Shown piece after piece: positions 17,449-25,513 of a DNA stretch of 53,489 nucleotides. The notes under the pieces were generated by a model. The model was not told where the DNA came from. It saw nothing but the letters and a program-made list of their open reading frames with translations, and did not search any database. Where the stretch lies: assembly GCA_024398755.1 (NCBI GenBank), contig JAKSIQ010000009.1:1-53489 (forward strand), written 5' to 3'. This stretch comes from Bacteroidaceae bacterium (lineage in GTDB: Bacteria; Bacteroidota; Bacteroidia; Bacteroidales; Bacteroidaceae). Position 1 is the stretch's first letter; each line of letters begins with the position of its first letter. The translations under genes were made by a program, and so were the position numbers.

Positions 17449-17711
17449 AACTTAAAAAAGGATTCAAACCGAGAACCATTTGCGGTGAGTTCATACTGAC
17501 TCCCGATTCCGGCCGTAGGGCTGATTTCAGCAATATGATATCCATGAACCCAACCGCACGTTTCCTGTGGGAATCACTGCAGGACAGGGATTTTGAACTG
17601 GATGACATGGTCGGGCTGCTGCTGGGCCAATATGATGTTGAAGATGCTCTTGCCCGCAAGGATTGCACCGCTCTCATTGAAGAATGGACAAAGGCCGGAC
17701 TGGTAGAATGA
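17445..17711 (+). CDS. PqqD-family peptide-recognition protein
   Basis: The 88-residue protein has the PqqD fold pattern: an N-terminal beta part (GEFILTPDSGRRADF), the hallmark MNPTARFLWESLQD, and a helical C-terminus ending DCTALIEEWTKAGLVE. PqqD-type domains (RiPP recognition elements) bind leader peptides and pass them to modifying enzymes. Here it is the last of three overlapping genes with an HprK-like kinase and an S26-like peptidase. No precursor peptide gene was seen within the cassette or in the 35 bases before the GH43 gene. The peptide or protein it recognises may be encoded elsewhere. Confidence 0.85.
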   Translation: MKLKKGFKPRTICGEFILTPDSGRRADFSNMISMNPTARFLWESLQDRDFELDDMVGLLLGQYDVEDALARKDCTALIEEWTKAGLVE

Positions 17712-17746
17712 ACTGAACACTTTTCAACAACCGTCATGAAAACAAT

Positions 17747-20422
17747 ATGAGAAAAAGACATTTTCTTTTTGGCGCATTTGCTTTGGCTTGCGCGGAAATG
17801 TGGGCACAGAACCCAATAGTAAGTACTGTGTTCACCCCCGATCCTGCACCATTCGTTTACGGTGACAAGGTGTATCTGTTTGCCGACCATGACGAGGACG
17901 GCCCGAACCGTGATTTCAATATGAAGGACTGGCTCCTGTTTTCTACCGACGATATGGTCAACTGGACATATCTGGGCACTCAGGTTACAACCGCTACCTT
18001 CAAGTGGGCCCGTCAGGGCCAGAGGGCGTGGGCTTCGCAGGGTGTTGAGCGCAACGGCAAGTGGTACTGGTACGTGTGCTGTAACATTGCCGGAGGCGGT
18101 GACGCTCTTGCTGTAGCAGTGGCCGACAGTCCTACCGGACCGTGGACCGATGCCATTGGTGGCCCTCTGGCTGAAGGCTTCGGATTCATTGACCCGTCTG
18201 TCTTCATTGATGATGACGGCAAGGCATATCTGTTCTGGGGCAACAAGGGGCTGTGGTACGGACAGCTGAACGATGACATGATATCGTTTGCCAATGGCTA
18301 TCAGGAGGTTCCAGGTTACCATGATCCTGCTTGTTTCGGTGAATTGCAGTCCAAAATGAACTGGGCAAAAGGACATAACGAAATGATGACCCAGTACGAG
18401 GAAGGACCCTGGATAACCAAACACGATGGCACTTATTACCTGACTTATCCGGCAGGAGGAGTTCCTGAATACATGGGCTATTCAACGGCACCCACAATAA
18501 ACGGTCCTTGGACATTCCGCGGGCGCATTATGGATGAAGCCGAAAACAGTTTCACCATTCACGGCGGTCAGATTGACTTCAAGGGACGCAGCTTCATGTT
18601 CTACCACAACGGCGGTCTGCCGGGTGGCGGCGGCTACAACCGTTCGGCCTGCGTCGAGGAATTCAAGTACAATGAAGACGGTTCCATTCCGTTTATTCCA
18701 TTTTCTAAAGAAGGCGTGAAGACTCCAATCAGGAATCTTGACCCATATTCAAGGGTGGAAGGTGAAACACAGGCTCAGTCTTCCGGTCTGAAGGTTGACC
18801 GTCGTGCGGGTACGGACCATTTTGTGACTGACATTGATGACGGTGACTGGATTCGTGTACGCTCGGTCGATTTCAAGGACTGCGGACAGAAATGTGTGGT
18901 TGTGGTTGTCGGTGCCCAGAAAGGTAAGGGAACCATTGAATTCCACGTTGACAATATGGATGGCGCACCGTTCTGTACCGTTCCTGTCAATACCGACAAT
19001 GCAGGATTCCCTACGGCAGCTTTCACATATCAGATAAATTCAGACATAAAGGGTGTTCATGACCTGTATCTGGTATTCCGCTGCGAAACTCCAAAACCGT
19101 TCGAACTTGACTGGTGGAAGTTCGGTGACCATGCCAACATGCCGCTCATCCAGACAAGTTTCACAGCCGATCCGGCTCCGGTGGTCATTAACGGCAAGGT
19201 GTACCTGTACACCACTCATGACGAAGACGGCGCCCGCGGTTTTGAAATGTATGACTGGCTGCTCTACACCAGCGACGATATGGTCAACTGGACCGATCAT
19301 GGCGCAGTGGCATCGCTTGACAACTTCAAGTACTATGACGGCAAGAACGGCGCATGGGCCGAGCAGGTTGTTGAAGCCAACGGCTCATACTATATGTACT
19401 GTCCCATTCATGGTCACGGCATAGGCGTACTTGAATCATATTCGCCCATGGGCCCGTGGAGAGACCCGCTCGGCGAGCCTCTGGTATGGCAGAAGGAGAA
19501 TTGGGACGACATTGATCCGACTGTCCTGGTCGATGATGACGGTCAGGCCTACATGTACTGGGGCAACCCGAACCTTTACAGCGTCAAGTTGGGTAAGGAC
19601 ATGGTTTCACTTGCCGGTCCGATTGTGAAACATCCAAAGATACAGGATTATCAGGAAGGCCCGTGGATATGGAAACATGACGGACACTACTATCTGGCGT
19701 TCGCATCGACCTGCTGTCCTGAAGGCATAGGCTATGCCATGAGTGACAGTCCTGAAGGTCCGTGGGAGTACAAGGGACACATAATGGACCATACCGTACG
19801 CACACGCGGCAATCATCCTGGCATTATTGAATACAATGGCAAGAGCTATGTGTTCGGCTTGAACTATGATATTATGCATCTGAAGACCTTTGCCCATGCC
19901 GAACAGCGTTCGGTATCGGCCGCCGAACTGCACTACAACGAAGACGGTACCATACAGGAAGTCCCATACTTCATTGATGCGCAGTTGGAACAGATAAAGC
20001 CGTTCAACCCATATGCCAAAGTGCAGGCCGAGACCATGGCCTGGGGGTACGGACTCAAGACAAAGCGTACCAACTTTGAAGATAACGGACAGGTAGACTA
20101 CGACTTTACTGACATGTACGTGACCAATGTCGATCCGGATGAATACATCATGCTGCGCGGCGTTGACTTTGGCAGAAAGGGCGCACGCAAACTTGAAATG
20201 TCAATCGGTTCGGATGCCATGGGATGCGTCGAGGTTCATCTGGACAGTATTGACGGTCCTCTTGCAGGCTACATACCTGTAACGCCGACAGGCGGTGAAC
20301 TTGATTTCAGCACGTTCACCACAAAACTGAAACCGAAGGTGCGCGGCATACATGACCTTTACTTCAGATTTACCGGTTCAGGTCACAATCTGTTCGCCAT
20401 TGACTGGTGGCGCTGCAAGTGA
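17747..20422 (+). CDS. Secreted tandem GH43-CBM6-GH43-CBM6 glycoside hydrolase
   Basis: This 891-residue enzyme should cut arabinose- or xylose-containing plant glycans. Residues 1-20 are a signal peptide (cleavage after MWA). The first GH43 five-blade propeller has the predicted base Asp32 (PDPAP), the pKa-setting Asp149 (FIDPSVF) and the acid Glu219 (YEEGPW). A CBM6-like domain follows (about 335-462, ending FELDWWKF). The second GH43 repeats the triad at Asp475 (ADPAP), Asp590 (DIDPTV) and Glu637 (YQEGPW). A second CBM6-like domain closes the protein (about 770-891, ending FAIDWWRCK). Both halves look catalytically intact. The gene begins 35 bases after pqqD with no promoter box in between, so read-through from the cassette is possible. 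No TonB/SusD polysaccharide locus is attached. Confidence 0.92.
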   Translation: MRKRHFLFGAFALACAEMWAQNPIVSTVFTPDPAPFVYGDKVYLFADHDEDGPNRDFNMKDWLLFSTDDMVNWTYLGTQVTTATFKWARQGQRAWASQGVERNGKWYWYVCCNIAGGGDALAVAVADSPTGPWTDAIGGPLAEGFGFIDPSVFIDDDGKAYLFWGNKGLWYGQLNDDMISFANGYQEVPGYHDPACFGELQSKMNWAKGHNEMMTQYEEGPWITKHDGTYYLTYPAGGVPEYMGYSTAPTINGPWTFRGRIMDEAENSFTIHGGQIDFKGRSFMFYHNGGLPGGGGYNRSACVEEFKYNEDGSIPFIPFSKEGVKTPIRNLDPYSRVEGETQAQSSGLKVDRRAGTDHFVTDIDDGDWIRVRSVDFKDCGQKCVVVVVGAQKGKGTIEFHVDNMDGAPFCTVPVNTDNAGFPTAAFTYQINSDIKGVHDLYLVFRCETPKPFELDWWKFGDHANMPLIQTSFTADPAPVVINGKVYLYTTHDEDGARGFEMYDWLLYTSDDMVNWTDHGAVASLDNFKYYDGKNGAWAEQVVEANGSYYMYCPIHGHGIGVLESYSPMGPWRDPLGEPLVWQKENWDDIDPTVLVDDDGQAYMYWGNPNLYSVKLGKDMVSLAGPIVKHPKIQDYQEGPWIWKHDGHYYLAFASTCCPEGIGYAMSDSPEGPWEYKGHIMDHTVRTRGNHPGIIEYNGKSYVFGLNYDIMHLKTFAHAEQRSVSAAELHYNEDGTIQEVPYFIDAQLEQIKPFNPYAKVQAETMAWGYGLKTKRTNFEDNGQVDYDFTDMYVTNVDPDEYIMLRGVDFGRKGARKLEMSIGSDAMGCVEVHLDSIDGPLAGYIPVTPTGGELDFSTFTTKLKPKVRGIHDLYFRFTGSGHNLFAIDWWRCK

Positions 20423-20436
20423 GCAACGGAAAGCCG

Positions 20437-21513
20437 TTATTCGAACTTCTTGCGGTTCATCTTCATAGCGCGGAAAAGTATCTTTGGAAGAGCTTTTTCG
20501 CGCTTTCTGTTTACAAGGCTTATGTACCAGCCCAGACGTTTTGCAACAGCTATGCGGTATGTCTCGACGAATTCAATCAGACTGCCGTCCTGGTCTTCAA
20601 TGTATGTGAAGCGGCCCGATGCGTCGCCCATGTTGAACTGTTTGCCGTCGGGACAGCTGTCAACTGTAAACGCATGGCCATGCTGTTTGCAGTACTCGCC
20701 AAGAGCGTCCATGTTGGTGACATCGAAGCAAATCTGGATGAATCCGGGATCGCCCCAGTAACGTCCTTCGAATATCTTGCGTGGCTCGCGGTCATTTACC
20801 TTGACAAGTTCAATGTAACCTGTAGGGAGCAATGGTGAAAAGGCTCCTACAGCCTTGTCGGAACGGCACAGCAGGGTACGGTTGAAATCGCCGTCACCAC
20901 CGGCCATCCACTTGAGATCTTCAAAATGACCGTTCCCGTTGAAGAGAACCTTGTCGTAGCCAAGTATGCCGGAATAGACTTCAAGAGCCTTTTCCATATT
21001 GCTGACACCTATCATACAACCTATTACGCCACCGAATACCTTACCTTCGTCAATCAGAACGTAGTCGTCTTGAACTGCCTGGAACCAGTTACCCTGAGGG
21101 TCTTCAATATAGAACGTGCGGCTTCCGTCAGGTGTTGCCACAACCGGACTGACCTTGTTCCAAAGGGACGATGCGTATTCGTATGCGCTGTCAATGTTGC
21201 GGCATTTTATTTTTGTGCAGAAAACGCCCAGATCGCCAACCTGAATCTGGAAACCGGCAGGCTGGGGCTTGCGTTCGGAATACTGCCATATTTCAAGACC
21301 GCCACCCCCTTGAAGGTTTACTGCTATGGCTGCATGGCGTTTCTGCGGCTTGTTACCCGTATATGGTAGCATGCGCTCTGCTACGGTATCATCTTCAAGA
21401 ATGCAGATGTCAACTCCGAATATTTTGGAAAACCATTTCCATGAATCGTTTACTGATGTGGTACCGACACCTACCTGCTGTATGCCGGTAATGAAGAATT
21501 TTTCAGGTCTCAT
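20437..21513 (-). CDS. Two-domain VOC (glyoxalase/HPPD-like) protein with altered metal ligands
   Basis: The 358-residue length and two VOC modules resemble 4-hydroxyphenylpyruvate dioxygenase. By eye, however, the expected C-terminal His-His-Glu ligands read differently. The first aligns with GCMIGVSN (no His), the second with GFIQICFDV (Gln), and only the Glu of LIEFVETY is kept. HPPD activity is therefore doubtful. The start was taken at the ATG at 21513, because the longer form begins with TTG at 21540. It is convergent with the GH43 gene (14-base gap) and divergent from tatA. Adjacency to tatAC may be only positional: it has no Tat signal. The function is unknown. Confidence 0.72.
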   Translation of the reverse strand: MRPEKFFITGIQQVGVGTTSVNDSWKWFSKIFGVDICILEDDTVAERMLPYTGNKPQKRHAAIAVNLQGGGGLEIWQYSERKPQPAGFQIQVGDLGVFCTKIKCRNIDSAYEYASSLWNKVSPVVATPDGSRTFYIEDPQGNWFQAVQDDYVLIDEGKVFGGVIGCMIGVSNMEKALEVYSGILGYDKVLFNGNGHFEDLKWMAGGDGDFNRTLLCRSDKAVGAFSPLLPTGYIELVKVNDREPRKIFEGRYWGDPGFIQICFDVTNMDALGEYCKQHGHAFTVDSCPDGKQFNMGDASGRFTYIEDQDGSLIEFVETYRIAVAKRLGWYISLVNRKREKALPKILFRAMKMNRKKFE

Positions 21514-21553
21514 AGTGTATTTTTCAGTTTCAGCCTGCAATATTAGTAAATAT

Positions 21554-21586
21554 TTTGCCGCTCTTTCACATAATGGCTTATTTTTG
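21554..21586 (+). promoter_or_regulatory. tatAC promoter
   Basis: TTTG (21554-21557), a 21-base spacer and TATTTTTG (21579-21586) match both elements of the Bacteroidota housekeeping promoter. The tatA ATG at 21606 follows after a leader of about 17 bases. Confidence 0.75.
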
Positions 21587-21605
21587 CATCAAATAGCATC
21601 TTTAT

Positions 21606-21815
21606 ATGAATACTCCTCTGACATTTTTGTTTGCCGGCCTTGGTACAGGTGAGATTATAGTAATCGTACTTGTCATTCTGCTCCTTTTCGGTGCAAAGCG
21701 CATACCTGACCTTATGAAGAGCATGGGTAAGGGAGTGAAAAGTTTCAAAGAGGGCATGAAGGATGTGGAAAACGAACTGAAGTCCGATGACTCGGCTTCG
21801 GACAAGAAAGACTGA
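21606..21815 (+). CDS. tatA: Twin-arginine translocase subunit TatA/E
   Basis: TatA forms the variable pore ring of the Tat system for folded proteins. The 69-residue protein has a short N-terminal membrane helix (about residues 14-28), then the hinge FGAKRIPDLMKSMGKG. An amphipathic helix (VKSFKEGMKDV) and an acidic/lysine tail follow. That is the full TatA layout. It is followed 8 bases later by tatC. No separate TatB is present, so this is a minimal TatAC system, the usual form in Bacteroidota. Confidence 0.95.
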   Translation: MNTPLTFLFAGLGTGEIIVIVLVILLLFGAKRIPDLMKSMGKGVKSFKEGMKDVENELKSDDSASDKKD

Positions 21816-21823
21816 TTTTCCAC

Positions 21824-22615
21824 ATGGCCGTCCCCGATGACAAGCCAATGACATTCTGGGACCATCTTGATGCACTGCGTGATGTGATTATCCGCATACT
21901 TGCAGTGGCTCTGGTGGCCTTCATAACCGCATTCTGTTTCAAGGAACCGCTCTTCCGGCTTATACTTGCCCCAAGTCACAGCGATTTTGTGTTCTACCGC
22001 TGGATTGCGGTCATTTCGGAATGGTTAGGATTCAATGCTTCCGGTCTGCAGGAATTTCATGTTGAACTGTTCAGTACGGTTCTTACCGCACAGTTCATGA
22101 TTCACATGAAGATGGCGTTCTATGTTGGTCTGGTAATTGTTCTGCCGTATATTCTCTATATGCTTTACGGCTTCGTGGCTCCGGCCTTGCACACCAATGA
22201 ACGTGAGAGTTCAACCAAAGTGCTTGTGTGGTCATACTTGCTTTTCATGATGGGTGTTGCCATAGATTATTTTATAGTTTTTCCTCTTGCCTTCCGCTTT
22301 CTCGGCACTTATCAGGTCAGTGCCGATGTTCCCAATGTCATTACTCTTGAATCATACACCGATACGCTGATAACACTCAGCCTGATGATGGGCATTCTGT
22401 TCGAACTGCCTGTACTGTCCTGGTTCCTGGCCCGCCTTGGTGTGATTGATGCAATGTTCATGAAGAAGTACCGCAGACATGCTGTTGTGGCTATTCTCAT
22501 TGTTGCTGCAGTCATTACTCCTACAACCGATGTGTTTACGCTGATGGTTGTGTCATTGCCTATCTATCTTCTCTATGAACTCAGCATCGGCATAGTCCGC
22601 CGCATAAACAACTGA
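21824..22615 (+). CDS. tatC: Twin-arginine translocase subunit TatC
   Basis: TatC is the six-helix receptor for twin-arginine signal peptides. The N-terminal MTFWDHLDALRDVIIRI is the signature of the cytosolic signal-peptide site. The conserved FVAPALHTNERE loop and FELPVLSWFLARLGV helix region follow. At 263 residues it is complete. The terminator at 22645-22678 closes the tatA-tatC unit. Confidence 0.96.
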   Translation: MAVPDDKPMTFWDHLDALRDVIIRILAVALVAFITAFCFKEPLFRLILAPSHSDFVFYRWIAVISEWLGFNASGLQEFHVELFSTVLTAQFMIHMKMAFYVGLVIVLPYILYMLYGFVAPALHTNERESSTKVLVWSYLLFMMGVAIDYFIVFPLAFRFLGTYQVSADVPNVITLESYTDTLITLSLMMGILFELPVLSWFLARLGVIDAMFMKKYRRHAVVAILIVAAVITPTTDVFTLMVVSLPIYLLYELSIGIVRRINN

Positions 22616-22644
22616 CGGCGGGCCCTGGTTCGCAATATAAATGA

Positions 22645-22678
22645 AAATGCCGGCTGATTATTGGCTCAGCCGGCATTT
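22645..22678. terminator. Bidirectional terminator between tatC and oadA-like gene
   Basis: A 13-bp perfect stem (22645-22657 with 22666-22678, core ATGCCGGCTGA/TCAGCCGGCAT) has an 8-base loop. The A/T ends of the stem form the T-rich side on each strand. It lies between two converging genes and should serve both. Confidence 0.85.
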
Positions 22679-22699
22679 CCTTTATTCCAGGTGCTTTTA

Positions 22700-24484
22700 T
22701 CAGGCCTTTTCAACCCATGCAAGAGCATCGCCCTTTGAGGCAATCACTCCATGATTCACATCGACAGATACCAGACGGCAGTCTTCGTTAGCGATGATGT
22801 TCTCAATGAAACCGCCGTTCATAGTCTGGATGGCACACATCCAGTCGCCTTTCTTGAATACCTTGCCGTAGGTGGGTATGTATGAGTGGTCAACATAGTC
22901 CAGATCCCAGATTACACGACCTGTAACAGGTGCTTCGATGGGTTCTGAATCCGGGTGCAGGATGGCGCGCTTGTCGGCTGCGGTGAAGTGCTTGACAGGA
23001 GCACCTGCTGTGCCGGCCTGAGCTTTTTCCATACGCTCCATGAGGTCCTTGTTGAACTGATCCTTGGCCTGACCTGACTTGTACTCGCGGTACTGCTTTT
23101 CGTGCATTGCGAATTCGAACAGTTCCTCGTCGTCCTGACCGCGGTCCCATCCGTTTTCTGCCATTTCCTTTTCAAAGCGCGGCAGTTCGTTCGGGTAGAG
23201 AACCTGAGGATCGTCGGTATAGAATTCCTTGCCCTGTTCCTTGGCAAGTTCAATGATTTCAGGTGCAAGCTGACCAGGCAGTTTTCCTGACTTTCCGAGA
23301 ACCATACCCCACATGGCAGGATCCATGCGTGTGAAAGGTTTCTCGTCCATTGACTTTGAATACAGGTTCATCAGAGCCGCATTCTTGACATACTGGCTGA
23401 ACGGAGTAACCAGACACGGCGTGCCGAGCATAGGCCATATGCGCTGAACTTCGTCGAAAAGTTCTACAAGCAGTTCGTCTTCTGAAAGTTCCTTTTCACC
23501 CTTCTTCTTGAGGTTGGTGTTGATGGCGGCGTGCATGCCCTTGAGATCGGCCATGAGCGAACCCATCATGCCTCCGGGAAGACCGCAGCCTACCAGCAGT
23601 GAACTCATGAGCGAGTTCTTCGGGTCAATCCAGTAGCCCAGGAAGTCATCCATGAAGCTCTGTGTAAGGCTGCGTGCCTCCATGTATGCGTTCATGTTGA
23701 TGTCCTTTACAAGGAATCCGGCATCCTTGAGCATTGACTGTATGGTGATTACGTCCGGATGAACCTTGCCCCATGACAGAGGCTCCATGGCAACGTCAAG
23801 AACATCGCATCCGGCCTTTGCAACCTCGTACATGTTTGCAACTGCAAATCCGGGGCCGTTGTGACCGTGGTACTGCAGGACAATGTCCGGGTGCTGTGAC
23901 TTGATTGCGCTTACAATCTTGCCCAACATTGCAGGACGGCCAATGCCGGCCATGTCCTTCAGACAGATTTCCTGAGCGCCGCCTTCAATGAGCTGCTCGG
24001 CCAGGTTGATGTAGTACTCGGCAGTGTGAACCTGTGAGTAGGTGATGCACATTGTTGCCTGTGCTGTCATGCCTGCCTCCTTTGCCCACTTGATTGAAGG
24101 TATGATGTTGCGCGGGTCGTTAAGACCGCAGAAAATACGTGTGATGTCAACGCCCTGAGCGTGTTTTACCTTGTACATGAGCTGGCGTACATCGGCTGGA
24201 ACCGGGTTCATGCGCAGAGCGTTCAGACCGCGGTCAAGCATGTGTGTCTTGATGCCGGCTTCGTTGAAAGGCTTTGTAAAGGTACGCACCGCCTGGTTCG
24301 GGTTTTCACCATACAGCAGGTTGACCTGCTCCATGGCACCTCCGTTGGTTTCTACACGGTCAAAGCAACCCATGTCAATGATGACAGGGGCAATCTTTGC
24401 CAACTGGTCCTTGCGTGGAACGTACTTGCCTGATGACTGCCACATGTCGCGGTAGACAAGGCTGAACTTTACTTCTTTCTTCAT
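22700..24484 (-). CDS. oadA: OadA/pyruvate carboxylase B-like carboxyltransferase with a biotinyl-like domain lacking the lysine
   Basis: The 594-residue protein begins with the HMGL-like TIM barrel of the pyruvate/oxaloacetate carboxyltransferases. Arg12-Asp13 (VYRDMWQ), Lys176 in CLKDMAG (the carbamylated metal-bridging lysine of the family) and His206/His208 in YHGHNGPG are all kept, so the active site looks intact. The conserved PYC_OADA region follows (about 310-510). A C-terminal barrel-sandwich domain (about 525-594) aligns with biotinyl domains at FKKGDWMCAIQTMNGG. The lysine of the MKM motif is Asn556 (codon AAC at 22819-22817). It therefore cannot be biotinylated there and probably needs a separate carrier, for which the double-domain protein at 1290-2015 is the obvious candidate. 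It is a single-gene unit with its own promoter. Confidence 0.88.
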   Translation of the reverse strand: MKKEVKFSLVYRDMWQSSGKYVPRKDQLAKIAPVIIDMGCFDRVETNGGAMEQVNLLYGENPNQAVRTFTKPFNEAGIKTHMLDRGLNALRMNPVPADVRQLMYKVKHAQGVDITRIFCGLNDPRNIIPSIKWAKEAGMTAQATMCITYSQVHTAEYYINLAEQLIEGGAQEICLKDMAGIGRPAMLGKIVSAIKSQHPDIVLQYHGHNGPGFAVANMYEVAKAGCDVLDVAMEPLSWGKVHPDVITIQSMLKDAGFLVKDINMNAYMEARSLTQSFMDDFLGYWIDPKNSLMSSLLVGCGLPGGMMGSLMADLKGMHAAINTNLKKKGEKELSEDELLVELFDEVQRIWPMLGTPCLVTPFSQYVKNAALMNLYSKSMDEKPFTRMDPAMWGMVLGKSGKLPGQLAPEIIELAKEQGKEFYTDDPQVLYPNELPRFEKEMAENGWDRGQDDEELFEFAMHEKQYREYKSGQAKDQFNKDLMERMEKAQAGTAGAPVKHFTAADKRAILHPDSEPIEAPVTGRVIWDLDYVDHSYIPTYGKVFKKGDWMCAIQTMNGGFIENIIANEDCRLVSVDVNHGVIASKGDALAWVEKA

Positions 24485-24544
24485 TATAGTGTATAATTAT
24501 TCAATTTTTCCTCTAAAATATTCGGCATGAGCCGTTTCGGAATG

Positions 24545-24552
24545 CAAATATA
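24545..24552 (-). promoter_or_regulatory. Promoter -7 box of the oadA-like gene
   Basis: TATATTTG on the minus strand matches TAnnTTTG. It starts one base past the T run of the terminator at 24554-24580. The leader to the ATG at 24484 is about 55 bases and contains a small CGGC-TCAT-GCCG type hairpin. Confidence 0.65.
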
Positions 24553-24553
24553 C

Positions 24554-24580
24554 AAAAAAGCCGCAATAGAATGTTGCGGC
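24554..24580 (-). terminator. Terminator of the EamA transporter gene
   Basis: GCCGCAA (24560-24566) pairs with TTGCGGC (24574-24580) around a 7-base loop. On the minus strand six T follow (24559-24554). It lies 26 bases past the transporter stop codon. Confidence 0.8.
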
Positions 24581-24606
24581 CTTTCTTATATTATGTGAAA
24601 ATAATG

Positions 24607-25506
24607 CTATTGCATTGAGCCGATAAGAAGGAAGAACAGCCCGATAAGGACAAGCACCAGGTCAATGGCCTTGCTCTTGAGGTTCTTTTCCTTTAGCAGC
24701 ATGGCTCCGCATATGAACGATACTATCACGCTGCTGCGTCTGATCATTGATACGACCGATATCATTGCGCCTTCTTTAGTCAGACTATAAAAATATGCGT
24801 AATCTGCCAATGTCAGGAACACTGAAATGAATATGATTGCCCATTTCCATTGGAATGGGGTTGTTGACTTTCTTGTGGGCCACCATAATGCAAACAATAC
24901 TACGGTCATCAGGGCCAGCTGGTAGAAATTGCTCCATGCCTGTACGAACATGTTGTTCAGGCTGCCAAGAAGGTATTTGTCAAACAATGCGCTGACAGCA
25001 CCGAGCAGAGTGGCCATGATGACACAGAACACCCATTTGTTGCGTTTGAAGTCAATGCCCTCGCGCCCCGCGCTGAGACTGAGCAGATAGAATGAAACGA
25101 CAGCTATGATGACGCCTATCCACTGGTACAGGTTCAACTGTTCGCGGAACAGTATCAGTCCTCCAAGCAGTACGATGATAGGCCGGGTGGCATTTATCGG
25201 ACCGAAAAGCGTTATTGGCAGATGTTTCATTCCGAAGTATCCGAAAATCCATGAGCCAAGAACGATGGCAGCCTTGAGAAGAAGAAGCCCATGCAGGTGC
25301 AGATTGCCTGAAGGCACGAAAAACATGCTGCCGTCAAGCAGTCCCGTCGTGTGTGACAGGATTGTGAACGGCAGCAGTAATGCGCTACAGAACAGCGTGT
25401 TGAGCCACAGGACCGGAATTACGGCATTGTTCTTAAGAGACTGCTTTTTTGAAACGTCATAAAATCCCAGAAACAGGGCCGAAAGCAGGGCCAGACTCCA
25501 CCACAT
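24607..25506 (-). CDS. EamA/DMT-family transporter
   Basis: This is a 299-residue integral membrane protein with about ten hydrophobic segments arranged as two EamA repeats, the drug/metabolite transporter fold. The first repeat contains LFGPINATRPIIVLLGGLILFREQ and the second SMIRRSSVIVSFICGAMLLKEK; both are typical positions in each half. The substrate is unknown. It starts 7 bases after the DUF3078 gene, so the two are probably co-transcribed. They may also receive read-through from the thiamine-regulated genes upstream. Confidence 0.85.
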   Translation of the reverse strand: MWWSLALLSALFLGFYDVSKKQSLKNNAVIPVLWLNTLFCSALLLPFTILSHTTGLLDGSMFFVPSGNLHLHGLLLLKAAIVLGSWIFGYFGMKHLPITLFGPINATRPIIVLLGGLILFREQLNLYQWIGVIIAVVSFYLLSLSAGREGIDFKRNKWVFCVIMATLLGAVSALFDKYLLGSLNNMFVQAWSNFYQLALMTVVLFALWWPTRKSTTPFQWKWAIIFISVFLTLADYAYFYSLTKEGAMISVVSMIRRSSVIVSFICGAMLLKEKNLKSKAIDLVLVLIGLFFLLIGSMQ

Positions 25507-25513
25507 TGTAATG

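Noticed and set aside
17736-17750. A four-codon leader frame overlapping the GH43 start (ATG AAA ACA ATA TGA)
   Set aside because: It is too short to separate from chance, and no attenuation structure surrounds it.
17435-18424. A 329-codon minus-strand open frame over PqqD and the first GH43 module
   Set aside because: The plus-strand genes here have clear domains. The antisense frame has no family resemblance, signal or promoter.
20437-21513. A functional 4-hydroxyphenylpyruvate dioxygenase
   Set aside because: Two of the three expected metal ligands are not present in the aligned positions, and no other tyrosine-degradation gene is near.
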